From contig NC_091142.1 in the NCBI RefSeq assembly GCF_041381155.1, positions 8,861,340-8,925,339 of the forward strand: a stretch of 64,000 bases of DNA, read 5' to 3'. The translations under genes were made by a program, and so were the position numbers. This DNA is from Argopecten irradians. Taxonomy: Eukaryota; Mollusca; Bivalvia; Pectinida; Pectinidae. Below, one piece after another: positions 35,401 to 47,149 of the stretch (position 1 is the first letter of the stretch; each line of letters starts with the position of its first letter). The notes under the pieces are model-generated. The model ran no database searches. It was given only the letters and a program-made list of their open reading frames with translations, and was not told the DNA's origin.

Positions 35401-38400
35401 ATAAAAAATCAGGATAAGGAAACCTTGAGAAACAAGGAAAAATTTGTTGAAAACCTTGATAAAGCCTTCAACTTTATTACTTGCTTTAATTTATTTAACT
35501 GTGTCCGATCAGCAACAAGCTTATTTATTAATCTCTTAACATGAGATGCACTACAGGGAAGCTACACAAACAAACAAATGTAAATATATAGTTTTATCAC
35601 TGTTTTCTTTCATAATGAATGTAGTTTTATGCTGGAATAGGTCCAGTCAACATCATTCAAGTTGTATTACTCCTAAAAATAAGCACACAAAGTGTGAAAA
35701 CATGACTTGAATTTCACTTACTTATTGTCCTTGAAAAAACCTTGGAAAAGCCTTGAATTCTGGTCCAAAAAAATAGTGGGAGCCCAGTGTGTATCAACTT
35801 CTCGATATGTGGAAGGCTTAGAGAACTCAGATATTAGGCCCTGTAGCATGCTGAATAAAACACTTTCAAGTTTGTTCACTTGAATGACCTTGAGCAACTT
35901 TGCTCTGGGACTTTTGTATAAAGTTACGTGAACATCAAAATTCTTGGGCCTATTTATATATAAAGTCACATGCACTTAAAGTGAACAGTCGGGCAAGGAT
36001 GGCTAAAGTCGGTAATAATGGTGTGAATGTATCCAGTATAATTTCTTATGAAATGGAAAAATAAAATCTCTCGTCAAAATCTGTCTGCGTATGAAGAAAG
36101 TAATTTAAAGTATGGGAATTCTAAAACGTCCTCCCGGCTCACTATGTCCGTGGTTACATTTCCACGCAGCCTCGCTTTCAATGCTTTCAACTTTTCTTTA
36201 CTTTAATGGTCAAAACTGGGAAAATCAGCAGAACTTGACCGTCGTATTAATATGTGAGAACTTTTGGAAGGCCAATGAACGCATTTAGACTGGTTTTCTT
36301 TGCCTGACTATTCACTTTAAAAACTCCTGGGCCTATTGTTGAGGTTATATCTTTGTTGCTGTTGGATATAGTTATGAAACTTGTTTTGCAATGTGCTTAT
36401 GTGTTTACAGGTGACACCGATTCTCGGTATTGTATGTGTGGTTCTGATTCTGGTGGTCCTTAAGGAGCCAAAGCGAGGCATGTCCGAAGGTGGAGTTACT
36501 CTCCATAACACAAGTTACCTCACCGATCTCAAGGAAGTTATCAAAATGTAAATACATGTACATCACTTTTATATACATACTCAAAATGTAAATACATCAA
36601 CTCAAAATGTAAATACATCAATTTTATACACATAATCAAAATGTAAATACATCAATTTTATATACATACGCAAAATGTAAATACATCAATTTTATATACA
36701 TACTCAAAATGTAAATACAACAACTCAAAATGTAAATACATCAACTCAAAATGTAACTACATCAATTTTATACACATAATCAAAATGTAAATACATCAGT
36801 TTTATATACATACATCAAAATGTAAATACATACTCAATTTTATATACATCAACTCAAAATGTAAATACATCAATTTTATACACATAATCAAAATGTAAAT
36901 ACATCAATTTTATACACATAATCAAAATGTAAATACATCAATTTTATATACATAATCAAAATGTAAATACAACAACTCAAAATGTAAATACATCAACTCA
37001 AAATGTAACTACATCAATTTTATATACAAACTCAATTTTATGTACATACATCAATTTTATATACATACTCAAAATGTAAATACATCAACTCAAAATGTAA
37101 ATACATCAACTCAAAATGTAAATACATCAACTCAAAATGTAAATACATCAATTTTATATACATACTCAAAATGTAAATACATCAACTCAAAATATAAATA
37201 CATCAATTTTATACACATAATCAAAATGTAAATACATCAATTTTATATACATACGCAAAATGTAAATACTTCAATTTCATACACATAATCAAAATTTATA
37301 TACAAACTCAATTTTATGTACATTCCGTATTCGATCCAATAAGTGTGTCACTCTCTATCAGCACCCTACCCCTTTTTCAGGCCTCAATTTTACTTACCCA
37401 CTTTGACGTAAATACAGGCTAAAGTTATAAAAAAAAAACCATGAATATTTCTCTATTTGATTTCCTTTGTTAATTGAATAATGGCTTACTTTGTACAATG
37501 GTTTTGTTAAATGTTATCCAAAACGTGGTCATATTAAGCGACCTTTCATTTTCCAATTTTTTAAACACCCTAAGGGCATATTGGAAGAATTATGGTAATA
37601 ATTTCATATACAAATTGATATAGTGAATATTATTCTTTCAATAAAAGGGTCCTTAAATATAGAATTTAATTACATACAAACGTAAAATATTCATCATACT
37701 GACTAGTTTCTCTTTTGTTTTCTTCACAGACCAAGTTTTGTGCTGTCCACTATAGGATTTACCTGTGTAGCCTTTACAACCGGCGCCCTTGCACTGTGGG
37801 CCCCACTCTTCATGTACGACTCCATCGCGTCTCAAGGCAAAGAGGCCTCACAGGCTGGGTAGGTATATGTAGGGGTAGTTCGGGGGTATAACTGTCAAGT
37901 CTCAAGGAGGCCACACAGGCTGGGTAGGTATATGTAGGGTAGTTTGGGGTATAACTATCGAGTCTCAAGGAGGCCACACAGGCTGGGTAGGTATACGTAG
38001 CATAGTTTGGGGGTATAACTATCAGGCTTCGAGGAGGCCACACAGGTTGGGTAGGTATATGTAGAGTAGTTTGGGGGTATAACTATCAAGTCTCAGGGAG
38101 GCCACATAGGCTGGGTAGGTAGTTTGGGGGTATAACTATCAAGTCTCAGGGAGGCCACACAGGCTGGGTAGGTATACGTAGGGGTAGTTTGGGGGTATAA
38201 CTATCAGGTCTCAAGGAGGCCACACAGGCTGGGTAGGTATATGTAGGGTAGTTTGGGGGTATAACTATCAAGTCTCAAGGAGACCACACAGGCTGGGAAG
38301 GTATACATAGGGGTAGATTAGGGATATAACTATCAGGTCTCAAGGAGGTCACACAGGCTGGGTAGGTATATGTAGGGGTAGTTGGGGGTATAACTATCAG

Positions 38401-41400
38401 GCCTTAAGGAGGCCACACAGGCTGGGTACGTATATGTAGGGGTAGTTTGGGGGTATAACCATCTGGTCTCAAGGAGGCCACACAGGCTGGGTAGGTATAT
38501 GTAGGGGTAGTTTGGGGGTATAACTATCAAGTCTCAAGGAGGCCACACAGGCTGGGTAGGTATATGTAGGGGTAGTTTAGGGGTATAACTATCAGGTCTC
38601 AAGGAGGTCACACAGGCTGGGTAGGTATACGTAGGATTTAGTTTGGGGGTATAACTATCATGTCTCATGGAGATCACACAGGCTGGGTAGGTATATGTTG
38701 GGGTAGTTTAGGGGTATAACTATCAAGTCTCAAGGAGGCCACACAGGCTGGGTAGGTATATGTAGGATAGTTTGGGGGTATAACTATCAAGTCTCAAGGA
38801 GGCCACACAGGCTGGGTAGTTATATGTAGGATAGTTTGGGGGTATAACTATCAAGTCTCAAGGAGGCCACACAGGCTGGGTAGTTATATGTAGGATAGTT
38901 TGGGGGTATAACTATCAAGTCTCAAGGAGGCCACACAGGCTGGGTAGTTATATGTAGGATAGTTTGGGGGTATAACTATCAAGTCTCAAGGAGGCCACAC
39001 AGGCTGGGTAGTTATATGTAGGATAGTTTGGGGGTATAACTATCAAGTCTCAAGGAGGCCACACAGGCTGGGTAGTTATATGTAGGATAGTTTGGGGGTA
39101 TAACTATCAAGTCTTAAGGAGGCCACACAGGCTGGGTAGTTATATGTAGGATAGTTTGGGGGTATAACTATCAAGTCTCAAGGAGAGGCTGGGTAGGTAA
39201 TTGAAGACAATCAGTAACCATGACCAGTTGTCTCGTCAATGGTATACAGTGAAACCTGACTTTACCGACACTCTGGGACCAAGTAAACATGACAGAAAAG
39301 ACAGGTGTTGATAAAGTAAAAAGTTCGGTAAAGTTTCACTGTATGAGAAATATACTGCATCTATTAGCCAGTTATTTTCGCCAGGGATGATTATTTTGCG
39401 ATTTTTTGGAACATTACTATGTTCATGAAAATTTGAAGAAATGGTTTAAATATATATACCCTTAAAGCCATATTGCAAAAAATTAAAATCGCTGAACTTT
39501 TTATTTTTTCTTGTTTTTAGATCAAATAGTGAAAATGTTAACTCACAAAAACTAATGGCTGTATGGTAATTGTGGTTAACTAAGGTTATAATGGTGTAAA
39601 TATTTAATTCTGGCCAAGCTCACGTGTCTATTGTTTGATAGGCCTAACTACCTATGTTCTGGAGAACCCTTAAAGGTTTGGTAAGTATTTCATTTAGAAT
39701 TTAAAGCTTCATTTTGTTTTTCAGCCTTTGATTTAAATCATGGTGGATGTTTTTTCTCCTAATTTTGATAAGAGTACTATGAAATTTATTTACCTTTTAT
39801 GAAATTTTAGGTCACCCAAGATGAAGTCTCAGTTTAAAGTCATCTATTGTTATCGCCTTTTGTCCGTCCTCATGTGTTGCATGTCAGTAAACAATTAACA
39901 CTTTTGACTTCTTCTCCAAAACTACTGAAGCAAATTCAATGAAATTTTGCATACACCTGCTAATTGAATTGCTCCCCCCTCAGGGGACTGGGAGGAGCCT
40001 AAAGAGGTAAAATTGATTAAAATTTCAAAAATCTTCTCAACTATAGCATTGATGGAATCACATGTTCTTCATAGATTGAAAAGTCTTAAGGCCCTATACT
40101 TAAATTATGAATTTCATGGCCTTGGGGTCTCAGATTTTTACTGAACTGTATATACTTTGTATTTTCACATTAGTTCTGATTGAACCTTAAGAGTTTGATG
40201 GGTGGAAGGGGTTAATATAGTGATTACATGCCTTGTTACATTCTATGTCAGATCTGAGGTGACCCAAATTAAGGCCCAATGGGCCTGGTGTTACATTCTG
40301 TATCAGATCACAGGTGACTGTTAAGGCTTCATGGACCTCTTGTTTAATTTGCTTACACACGAGTCATACTTCTTCATATTAAGTGCAAAAGGTTGAGGAA
40401 ATAAGATCATTGCATGGTGTATGCTTGGAATAGTGTTTGGTAAACCTTTATATATACTAAAGTGTTTATACCAAAAGAATCTTTAAGATTTGCATGTTTG
40501 TAAAGGCTAGTAAGAATATCTTTTTATCTTTTACTTTTTTTATCACTTTTAATTTTTTATGCAATGCTTTCCACCATACCTACAGGAAGTGCTTTCGCCT
40601 GAAAGTTTTTGATGCCATGGTAACAGCTGGTCAGTGTATTTTGACATATATATTATTGTTGTAAGTGGTAAACTTTGTAGGATGTTTACTATCTGGTTAC
40701 CAAAATCAGTAACCTAATTATATGAGACCTGGGCATGGGTATACATTTCAAGGGAAGCCCTAGGCCTGTCTTCTATAGAAACAAGTTCCCGAGGAAAATA
40801 GGGATTCCAAGATCCCAAAACGATATGTGTAAAGTCTGATTTACCATCTATTAATCCCACCTTGTGCTTGTGACATCATATTTTGATGTGATTTTTTTGG
40901 TGTCATAATTACCAAAAGATGAGACTAATTCTTGATTGAATATTTTGCATATTTTACCCACATTGTTTTGGAATATCAAAACCTATGTATTATTATTATT
41001 AAAGAAAGCCGCTTTGTTTCTGTTTTTGAATATTTAAAAATAACTATATGATTATTAAAACCTCTGGATTAGTATTATATTGCTTATGATTATTTTGGTT
41101 CTGTGATGAATGTCCACGAGACTCTTGCAAAAATGTGTCGTAAAAACATAGTGAGGTTCTCTTTCAGACTTAACTTACAACTGGCATTTTTTTTGATATT
41201 TTTATTTGTTATAACATTTGATTCAATTTTAATCAAACATCTTAATAATTATTATCAATACTTGAACATCATGCTATTACCCAACTGTCATACGACTGTT
41301 ACAACAATGACAGGACATTGAAAAATCCAAGATGACGACCTCATAGATCGATGTTATCAGGCAGGTTGTCCGCAAATTTGACCCCTCACCACTTTTGACC

Positions 41401-43658
41401 TTTATTTCTTCTCTAGGAGGGGGGTCTTATTTGCGGTCAAATACAGTATTAGTGTGTGTTTCAATTGTGTTTCATTTGCAGAAATCCATTGATTTGGGGC
41501 TGATCAGATGGTTGTCTTTCAGGATGGTCTTTATAATAGTTTGTTGACCTTTACTTGTACATTTTGCTTTTGATGCAACTTTTATTTCTGAAATTGTTTA
41601 TTTATTTTAACATTTATTCTGTTGCTTTCAGTGTGGCGTTTACCTTTGGAATTATAACCGTGGTTGCTGGGTTTGTTGGTGTGGCATTGGGAGCAGAAAT
41701 TTCACGGCGCTACAAAAAGATTAATCCACGTGCGGATCCTCTGGTGTGTGCCTTCGGCCTGTTGACCTGTGTTCCATTCCTATTCTTTGCCCTGGTACTG
41801 TCACAATGGTACACAGTGGCAACATGGGTACGTATACATATCTTAAGTTGGGTAGTATCGCAAATCTAAAGTTTCAACAGGTTTATAAGTAAAGGGATAG
41901 CCAAGGTAGGATTTATGATCACATTTTTTGGGAGTTTGATAATTTGCTTAATTGTTGTGATAAAATAGTTTGGGGTCAAATGCAAACTCTTATTGTCTAC
42001 AAATCATTATATTGCTTCGATGCAATAACATTACATTTCAGTATATGTAGAATACAGGATTGTGTATCTTTGGTGTAATAAAATTTCAGTACAATATCTT
42101 AAATCTTTGCCATTATAACTATACATTTAGATGGGATGTCATATATGTATTGCTTTTTTAATATTTCAGATCTTGATATTTCTAGGAGAGACAATGTTAT
42201 GTTTGAACTGGTCTATAATTGCTGATATGTTATTGGTAAGTTCTACACTACCTGTGACTTCTATAGAAAAACTGTTACCCTTTGTTACCCCTCGTCATGG
42301 CTACAACTTGTAGTCAGACCTTTTACAGAAGATGAGATAGTATTAAATTGTCCTTCATATTATGAAAATTAAAATCTTCATTTTGCTACTAAAACAAGAC
42401 TAATAGAGCCTTTGATTAGTGCTGGAAAGTAATTTATTCTGAAATTAGAGGTCAACAGTTTTCATATATTCTTATTTGATTTTCAGTATGTTGTTATACC
42501 TACACGGCGGTCGACTGCAGAATCTGTACAAATTCTTTTCTCACATGCCCTTGGGGATGCTGGTAGTCCATACATTGTAGGGTTGGTAAGTAAAAGTTAT
42601 CCGTCCATTACATTTAGGTGAATTATATCATTTGTGCTGTTTTTGTGTTCAACAGTACTTTCAGTACTTTGATTATTTTAGGTGTCCTACAGTCTGTCTA
42701 GTACTTTCAGTACTTTGATTGTTTTAAGTATCCAACAGTCTGTCTGGTTCTTTTGGTACTTTGGTTGTTTTAAATGTTCATCAGCCTGTAGTACCTTTAG
42801 TACTTTGATTGTTTAAGGTGTCAAACAGTTTTGTGTTGTACTTTCAGTACTTTGATTGTTTTAAGTGTCTTGACAGTCTGTAGTACTTTCAGTACTTTGA
42901 TTAGTTTAGGTATCTGACAGTCTGCAGTGCCATCAGTACTTTGATTATTTTAAGTGTCCGACTGCCTGCAGTACCTTCAGTACTTTGATTGTTTTAGGTT
43001 TCTGACAGACTGGCCAAGAATTACAATGCTCCTGCCGATTCACCGTTTGTACAGTTTAAGACTCTTCAGACGGCTCTGTATATCACCCCATTTATTTGTG
43101 TACTTGGAGGGGGATTCTTCCTTGCCACTGCGCTCTTCATAGAGAAGGATAAAAATACAGCCAAAAGAATTACACAAGGTAAGTCTGATAAACTGATGGG
43201 TTTAATGAATTGGGAGATTGAGTTTTTAATGAATTAGTCAGGTTGTGTTGTGAGAGAGGTTTGATGGAATCGGTGACGTGTAGTTGTTATAAAGATTTGA
43301 TAAATTACGCTGTTGAATTGTGAAAAATATTCAACAAACTCCATATCTAATATGATGGGTTGTGTTTTTACAAAGTTTTATAGAATTTTTTTTTTTTTTT
43401 TTGGGGGGGGGGGGTGAGTTTTGTAAAATGCTTGATGAACACTCTAGCTCTACACCACTTTCTTGACTATAGGAAATTAACTGTAATTTGTGAAGATGAG
43501 ATTTATGGATATATGGATGTATTATCCGATGTTTTTGTGTTTTGTCCGTCACTATAACAGGTCAAGCCCCTATACAGGAGGCCAGTGACACAGACAGTTA
43601 CGACGACCCGATCATACTGGGGTCGGAAGACGCGGAGCGACTCGAGGCAGTGGCGTAA
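29459..43658 (+). CDS. SPNS1: Spinster-family lysolipid transporter (SPNS1-like), complete
   Basis: Eleven exons in consistent phase: 29459-29705, 32979-33181, 33587-33738, 34219-34285, 36411-36547, 37730-37858, 41632-41827, 42170-42235, 42487-42585, 42998-43178, 43561-43658. Together they are 1575 bases, 524 residues plus stop, close to the usual length of about 530. It is a major-facilitator protein: a hydrophilic N-terminus of about 60 residues, then [13 protein letters not shown] in the first membrane segment, the loop motif [59 protein letters not shown] and [15 protein letters not shown]...[20 protein letters not shown]1 exports lysophosphatidylcholine and lysophosphatidylethanolamine from lysosomes with protons; SPNS2 exports sphingosine-1-phosphate at the plasma membrane. 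The NPRADPLVC and IPTRRSTAE blocks and overall fit favour SPNS1, but an invertebrate Spinster may predate the split. ATG 29459 was chosen because it opens the frame; see the possible extra upstream exon. Confidence 0.95.
29706..31905. other. SPNS intron 1, first part, with a 'ttagactacaggtagacac' repeat
   Basis: About seven imperfect copies of 'gatttagactacaggtagac' lie at 30235-30500. At 29770-29850 a repeat related to 46020-46220 is present ('attagcgctccttcc', 'aaggagttgatgaagct'). No exon seen. Confidence 0.6.
31912..32935. repeat. Minisatellite before SPNS exon 32979-33181
   Basis: About 40 units of 'gtgatttctgtgtgatttcc' plus 'aatgat', with length variants. On the minus strand it gives spurious frames of [13 protein letters not shown] repeats. 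It ends 40 bases before the acceptor. I do not see exon bases copied in the unit. Confidence 0.92.
33200..33600 (+). repeat. Minisatellite filling SPNS intron 2, acceptor-like
   Basis: About 12 units of 30 bases, 'ttctattgtctataatcgta' plus 'attacaactc'. Several units read attacagTTCTTCTATTG, close to the true junction attacag|CACTTCTATGG at 33586/33587. The array spans the whole intron 33182-33586. Confidence 0.8.
33739..34218. other. SPNS intron 3 with interspersed repeat and GGCC hairpin end
   Basis: Body similar to the 'ggggcccaatagg' family at about 33955-34085; hairpin end 'tacaggccctattggccttt' at 34144-34163, 55 bases before the next exon. Confidence 0.6.
34602..34694. mobile_element. 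93-base inverted-repeat element
   Basis: A perfect 20-base inverted repeat: TTATTCTCAATATCTTTTGG at 34602-34621 and its complement at 34675-34694, with a 53-base loop. It lies in SPNS intron 34286-36410. Confidence 0.85.
34915..35345. mobile_element. Interspersed repeat with 'ggcggggcccaatagg' units
   Basis: Three units with 'agagttctgcatggattata', 'aggaggggcggggcccaata' and 'agaggttagtcct'. Same family as 13850-14240. Confidence 0.75.
36538..37330 (+). repeat. Donor-derived minisatellite after SPNS exon 36411-36547
   Basis: More than 20 units of 19-38 bases built on 'actcaaaatgtaaatacatc' and 'aattttatatacata'. The first copy is the junction itself, exon ...ATCAAAAT|GTAAATACAT, so each unit repeats the last seven exon bases and the donor. 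Confidence 0.93.
37829..39196 (+). repeat. Donor-derived minisatellite after SPNS exon 37730-37858
   Basis: About 21 units of about 64 bases: 'gtctcaaggaggccacacag' + 'gctgggtaggtatatgtagg' + 'ggtagtttgggggtataact'. The exon ends GTCTCAAGGCAAAGAGGCCT then CACAGGCTGG|GTAGGTATAT, so each unit repeats about 26 of the last 30 exon bases plus the donor. The 3' half (38760-39190) is nearly homogeneous, a sign of recent expansion. Confidence 0.95.
39247..39341. mobile_element. TA-flanked 95-base non-autonomous element
   Basis: CAGTGAAACCTGACTTTACC on the left and GGTAAAGTTTCACTG on the right, TA on both sides (39245-39246, 39342-39343). Same style of ends as the 925-base element at 10980. Confidence 0.75.
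39815..40345. mobile_element. Interspersed repeat ending in GGCC hairpins
   Basis: Starts near 'ttttaggtcacccaagatga', passes 'ctccaaaactactgaagcaa', and has 'aaggcccaatgggcctggtg' at 40271 and 'aaggcttcatggacctcttg' at about 40323. It lies in SPNS intron 37859-41631. A related 'ggttttggagaagaagtaga' repeat is at 63540-63800. Confidence 0.6.
40775..41000. mobile_element. Non-autonomous element with inverted halves, copy 2
   Basis: 'gattccaagatcccaaaacg' and 'cccacattgttttggaatat' face each other across about 190 bases. Relative of 2025-2215. Confidence 0.5.
42640..43012 (+). repeat. Acceptor-derived minisatellite before SPNS exon 42998-43178
   Basis: Six or seven units of about 50-60 bases: 'cagtactttgattgttttag' followed by GTGTCCTACAGTCTG, GTATCTGACAGTCTG and similar. 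The true exon starts GTTTCTGACAGACTGG after the same 'gattgttttag'. Each unit repeats the acceptor and about 15 exon bases. Confidence 0.92.
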
Positions 43659-44189
43659 CATTTACATGTAATATAAATAACATGCCTTGTAGCATGACAT
43701 CCTCTCTGTCGCCTCCTGTTGTGTTTACTAGGAAACTAACTGCATGATTTTAACCTCATTGCTCTAACGTTTTATTATTTTATTCCAACTTTTCCAGAAT
43801 GACATGTCTAGGGAGGGTGGAAGGCACTTGTATTCAAGATGGTGAATGTTTTGAATATTTAACAGACAAAGACATCTCTGAATGAATTGCCTTCCATCCT
43901 CCCAAAATTAATAAGCCTACTGTAGCGGTTTTGCTTTAAAGATTTTTTTTGTGTTATAGACATCTATAATCATTATATAGGTTGTTGTGAGTTTATACGG
44001 GTGATCAATGTTTGTAACTTTACAATCTGGGATTTTTATGTCCCCCAAACGTAGTGGGAACACATTGTTTTTGCTCCTTTTCTCAATATTATCTCACCTG
44101 ATCCAAATATCAGCTTAGATAGAAATAGGAATTTTCTTTAGAATGAGAAAACATACATTCATCAAATCAATAGTGGTGCCAAGTTTATG

Positions 44190-44300
44190 AGTTAATACAG
44201 GCCCTTTGGGCCTCTTGTTCTATTAGATACGGAGAGGTTCTGTGCCACATAATCAATTCAACTTGCTGAGTTAATACAGGCCCTTTTGGCAGCTTGCTTT
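44190..44300. repeat. Two adjacent GGCC hairpin repeat ends
   Basis: 'aatacaggccctttgggcct' at 44195 and 'aatacaggcccttttggcag' at 44274, each preceded by 'gagtt'. Confidence 0.75.
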
Positions 44301-45325
44301 ATTAGATATTGAGTTTAAAAACTGTGAATAAGATCATTTGATGTTAATTAAAAAAAAAATAACAATGACCTTTAGGACATCACCCTGAGAAACTCAGTTC
44401 AGTCAATATGATAACATTATATTAACCTGGGTATGGTGGCACAGTAGTCATTTTGACCCGGTATTAACACTTCGGGATGAGTTTCATAAAATAAGAAATC
44501 AACACAAATTTAAGGTACTTTTTATCACAAAACTTCAACAACAAACCTTTATTTCCAAGAATTTCAACCTCAAAATGCAAGCAGAGGCCCCAATTGATCC
44601 TGACATATCACATCATTGTTTACTGACATTAAGTCATGACATCATGATGAACTTCAAGCCAATAAAAATCGCTCCAGGCTACATTATTACACTAGTGACA
44701 TAAAAAAAAATTACATATTTAAGACATATATATATTACAGATATAAGGTGGATTATGAGATAAAATTGAATTAATGATTAATATGCTTTTAAAGTCCACT
44801 AACACATAACCATGACAACTGCATTAGCCAATGAGAAAAAGTCAGAGCACTATAAGTAGTATTTAGCATACACAGGTATAGGATTTTGTTTTGACTAACA
44901 CAGCTTAGCTGGTTAATTTTCCATTTGGTATAATAATAATTTTACTTCTTCTGAATAACTTTTAAACCTTGACACAATGGTCAGAAATACATAACTGTCA
45001 GTAAATGTCATAATTTAAGATATTATTTGTGAATTGTTTTGCCAATTAACTCATCCACCCCTGAAATTTCATTATGGACTAGCCTATTTTATATTTCAGA
45101 AGAGCCTAAATGTGTCCTTAGGGGTGAATGAATTAAAAGATGGGGTGCGTTCTTCAGCTTTTAACCGTTAAGGGAGAGGCGATTATGTTCTTCTTGTTCT
45201 AGTTTCGAATGAGAATTTATTCTTTGGTATATTCATCTGTATTCTATTACTTTAAATCTAAAGATTTGATGTCGGTCTAGTATTAGAAAAAATAATGTAT
45301 CTGATGAGCTTGCTGCAGATTTGTT

Positions 45326-45542
45326 TACTGTAAACAAACTTAATTTGGTGGCGATTTATTTTTTTTGTCGAATGACTTATTACTGCCAATTTCATTTTGC
45401 GACCTATAAATATGGCTTCTATATTAATTATTAATTTCATGTGTTGGAAACAATTTTACGATAATTTATTTTCACGATTTACTTTTGCCACGAAATACAC
45501 AAAAAATGAATTGCATGCAAAAAATAAGTTGGTTTACAGTAT
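45326..45542. mobile_element. CGCGAAA-type inverted-repeat element, copy 1
   Basis: 'tactgtaaacaaacttaatt' on the left and 'aagttggtttacagta' on the right. Relatives are at 54948-55161 and 59856-60043; a looser set at 45720-45940 ('ggttattttcgcgga' ... 'cgaaaataaccagc'). Confidence 0.6.
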
Positions 45543-46049
45543 TTTGATGAATGCATTCTAAAATTTGCTTTCTTTTATTTTGAGAGAGTTTTCTCTTTTT
45601 CACACATTTTTTGTAATTTCCAGCATGAAGGAAGAGCATGCATGATTTGTTGTTTGTTTGTAAATGTTTTCTCAAGTTGTTGTGTAGGGGCACTTATTAA
45701 CAATCTGTTACTATCATATGCCGGTTATTTTCGCGGACCAAAATTTTCACGATTTGATCTAAAAACAAGAAAATCATATGTAAACGATTTTGAATTCTCG
45801 TGATATGGGTTTAAGGGTAGATATCATTCAACTATTTTTCAATGTTTTGTGGTTTAAATTTTCATGATCATAGCAATTTAATGTCCCATGAAATTGTGAA
45901 AATATCACCACAGCGAAAATAACCAGCTATGCAGTATGTGAAATGCTATACATTTTTGTAATTGCATAACTCACTGTTTATATTATTGTCCAATAGCAAC
46001 AGTTACAGTATTTACCATAATTAGCACCCCTCTTACCTAATAAGCATAC

Positions 46050-46215
46050 CCCACCACTCTTCTTGAGAAGGAGTTGAAGTTATTTATAAACACCCACCCC
46101 CATGTTACAACTGGGTGATACTACCTATAAGCATACCCCACCACTCTTCTTGAGAGATGAGAAGGAGTTGAAGTTATTTATAAACACCCACCCCCATGTT
46201 ACAACTGGATGATAC
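46050..46215. repeat. Tandem duplication of about 85-90 bases
   Basis: 'aagcataccccaccactctt' ... 'cccccatgttacaactgg' twice, the second copy with an extra 'agagatg'. Part of a repeat related to 29770-29850. Confidence 0.85.
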
Positions 46216-46675
46216 TTAGAACATTGGTTTTGTATCCCATATTACTTAAAATTCATATTTTGAAATGCATATAAACTTGAAAATATGTTGCAACTGTTAG
46301 TCAGAATCATGGGGAAATAACTTGCTGACCAACATAAGTGTCACATATTTACAAGTTTAGCAAATTAAATTCTTCTTTGCATTGGCTGACATAGATCATT
46401 CTATATGATGGACGCCAAGATCTCTCCGGGATCTCTTGTTTAAACTTCCTGGGTGCTAATTACATAAATTATTGTAATACTCTACCATGTTATTTATTAA
46501 AAACTAAGTATACATTATTAAATTGAATTATTATTATCTGATATATGTTTATTCTCAGTTGATATGGTAAATGATTGCTGTGATAGGACCTTGAGGTGAC
46601 CTTGAGGTGACCAAAGGTGACCTTGAGGTGACCTTGATTATTGTAGTAATACCCTGATTTTGTGGTATTTTACAG

Positions 46676-46779
46676 AAATGAATAAGAAGGATGCCAAGAA
46701 CAGAGACATAACCCTGAAGTCTATAGCTGGTGAGGATGTGGAGTTTGAAGTTACTGTCAATGGAGGGACTGCAATGTGA
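46676..46779 (+). CDS. SPNS1: Candidate alternative last exon of the SPNS gene
   Basis: An acceptor (tattttacag) at 46675 opens a 104-base stretch that continues the phase-1 donor at 43178 in frame and codes EMNKKDAKNRDITLKSIAGE, then DVEFEVTVNGGTAM and TGA. Using it instead of exon 43561-43658 would give a 526-residue protein with a different charged cytosolic tail. The standard exon is the one that resembles vertebrate SPNS1 tails. The phase match (one in three by chance), a good acceptor and the coding look support it; no transcript evidence is available. A 30-base satellite starts inside its last codons. Confidence 0.45.
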
Positions 46780-47145
46780 AGATTTTACTGTCATTGAACA
46801 GAAATGTGAATATTTCACAGTCCATCAACATAAATGTGAAGGTTTCACAGTCATTGAACAGAAATGTGAATATTTCACAGTCCATCAACATAAATGTGAA
46901 GGTTTCACAGTCATTGAACAGAAATGTGAAGATCTCACAGTCATTGAACAGATATGTGAAGATCTCACAGTCATTGAACAGAAATGTGAATATCTCACAG
47001 TTATTGAACAGAAATGTGAATATTTCAGTCATTGTACAGAAATGTGAATATTTCACAGTCCATCAACAGAAATGTGAAGGTTTCACAGTCATTGAACAGA
47101 TATGTAAAGATTTCACAGTCCATCAACAGAAATGTGAAGGTCAGT
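46774..47145 (+). repeat. 30-base minisatellite starting in the alternative SPNS last exon
   Basis: About 12 units of 'gaacagaaatgtgaatattt' plus 'cacagtcatt', alternating with a 'catcaacataaatgtgaagg' variant. The first AATGTGAAGATTT includes the Met codon and stop of the candidate exon 46676-46779. Overlapping open frames on both strands are artefacts of the period. Confidence 0.93.
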
Positions 47146-47149
47146 GAAT

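Noticed and set aside
46730..47147. Open frames on both strands over the 30-base repeat
   Set aside because: Period 30 keeps all frames open; repeats begin after the stop of the candidate alternative exon.
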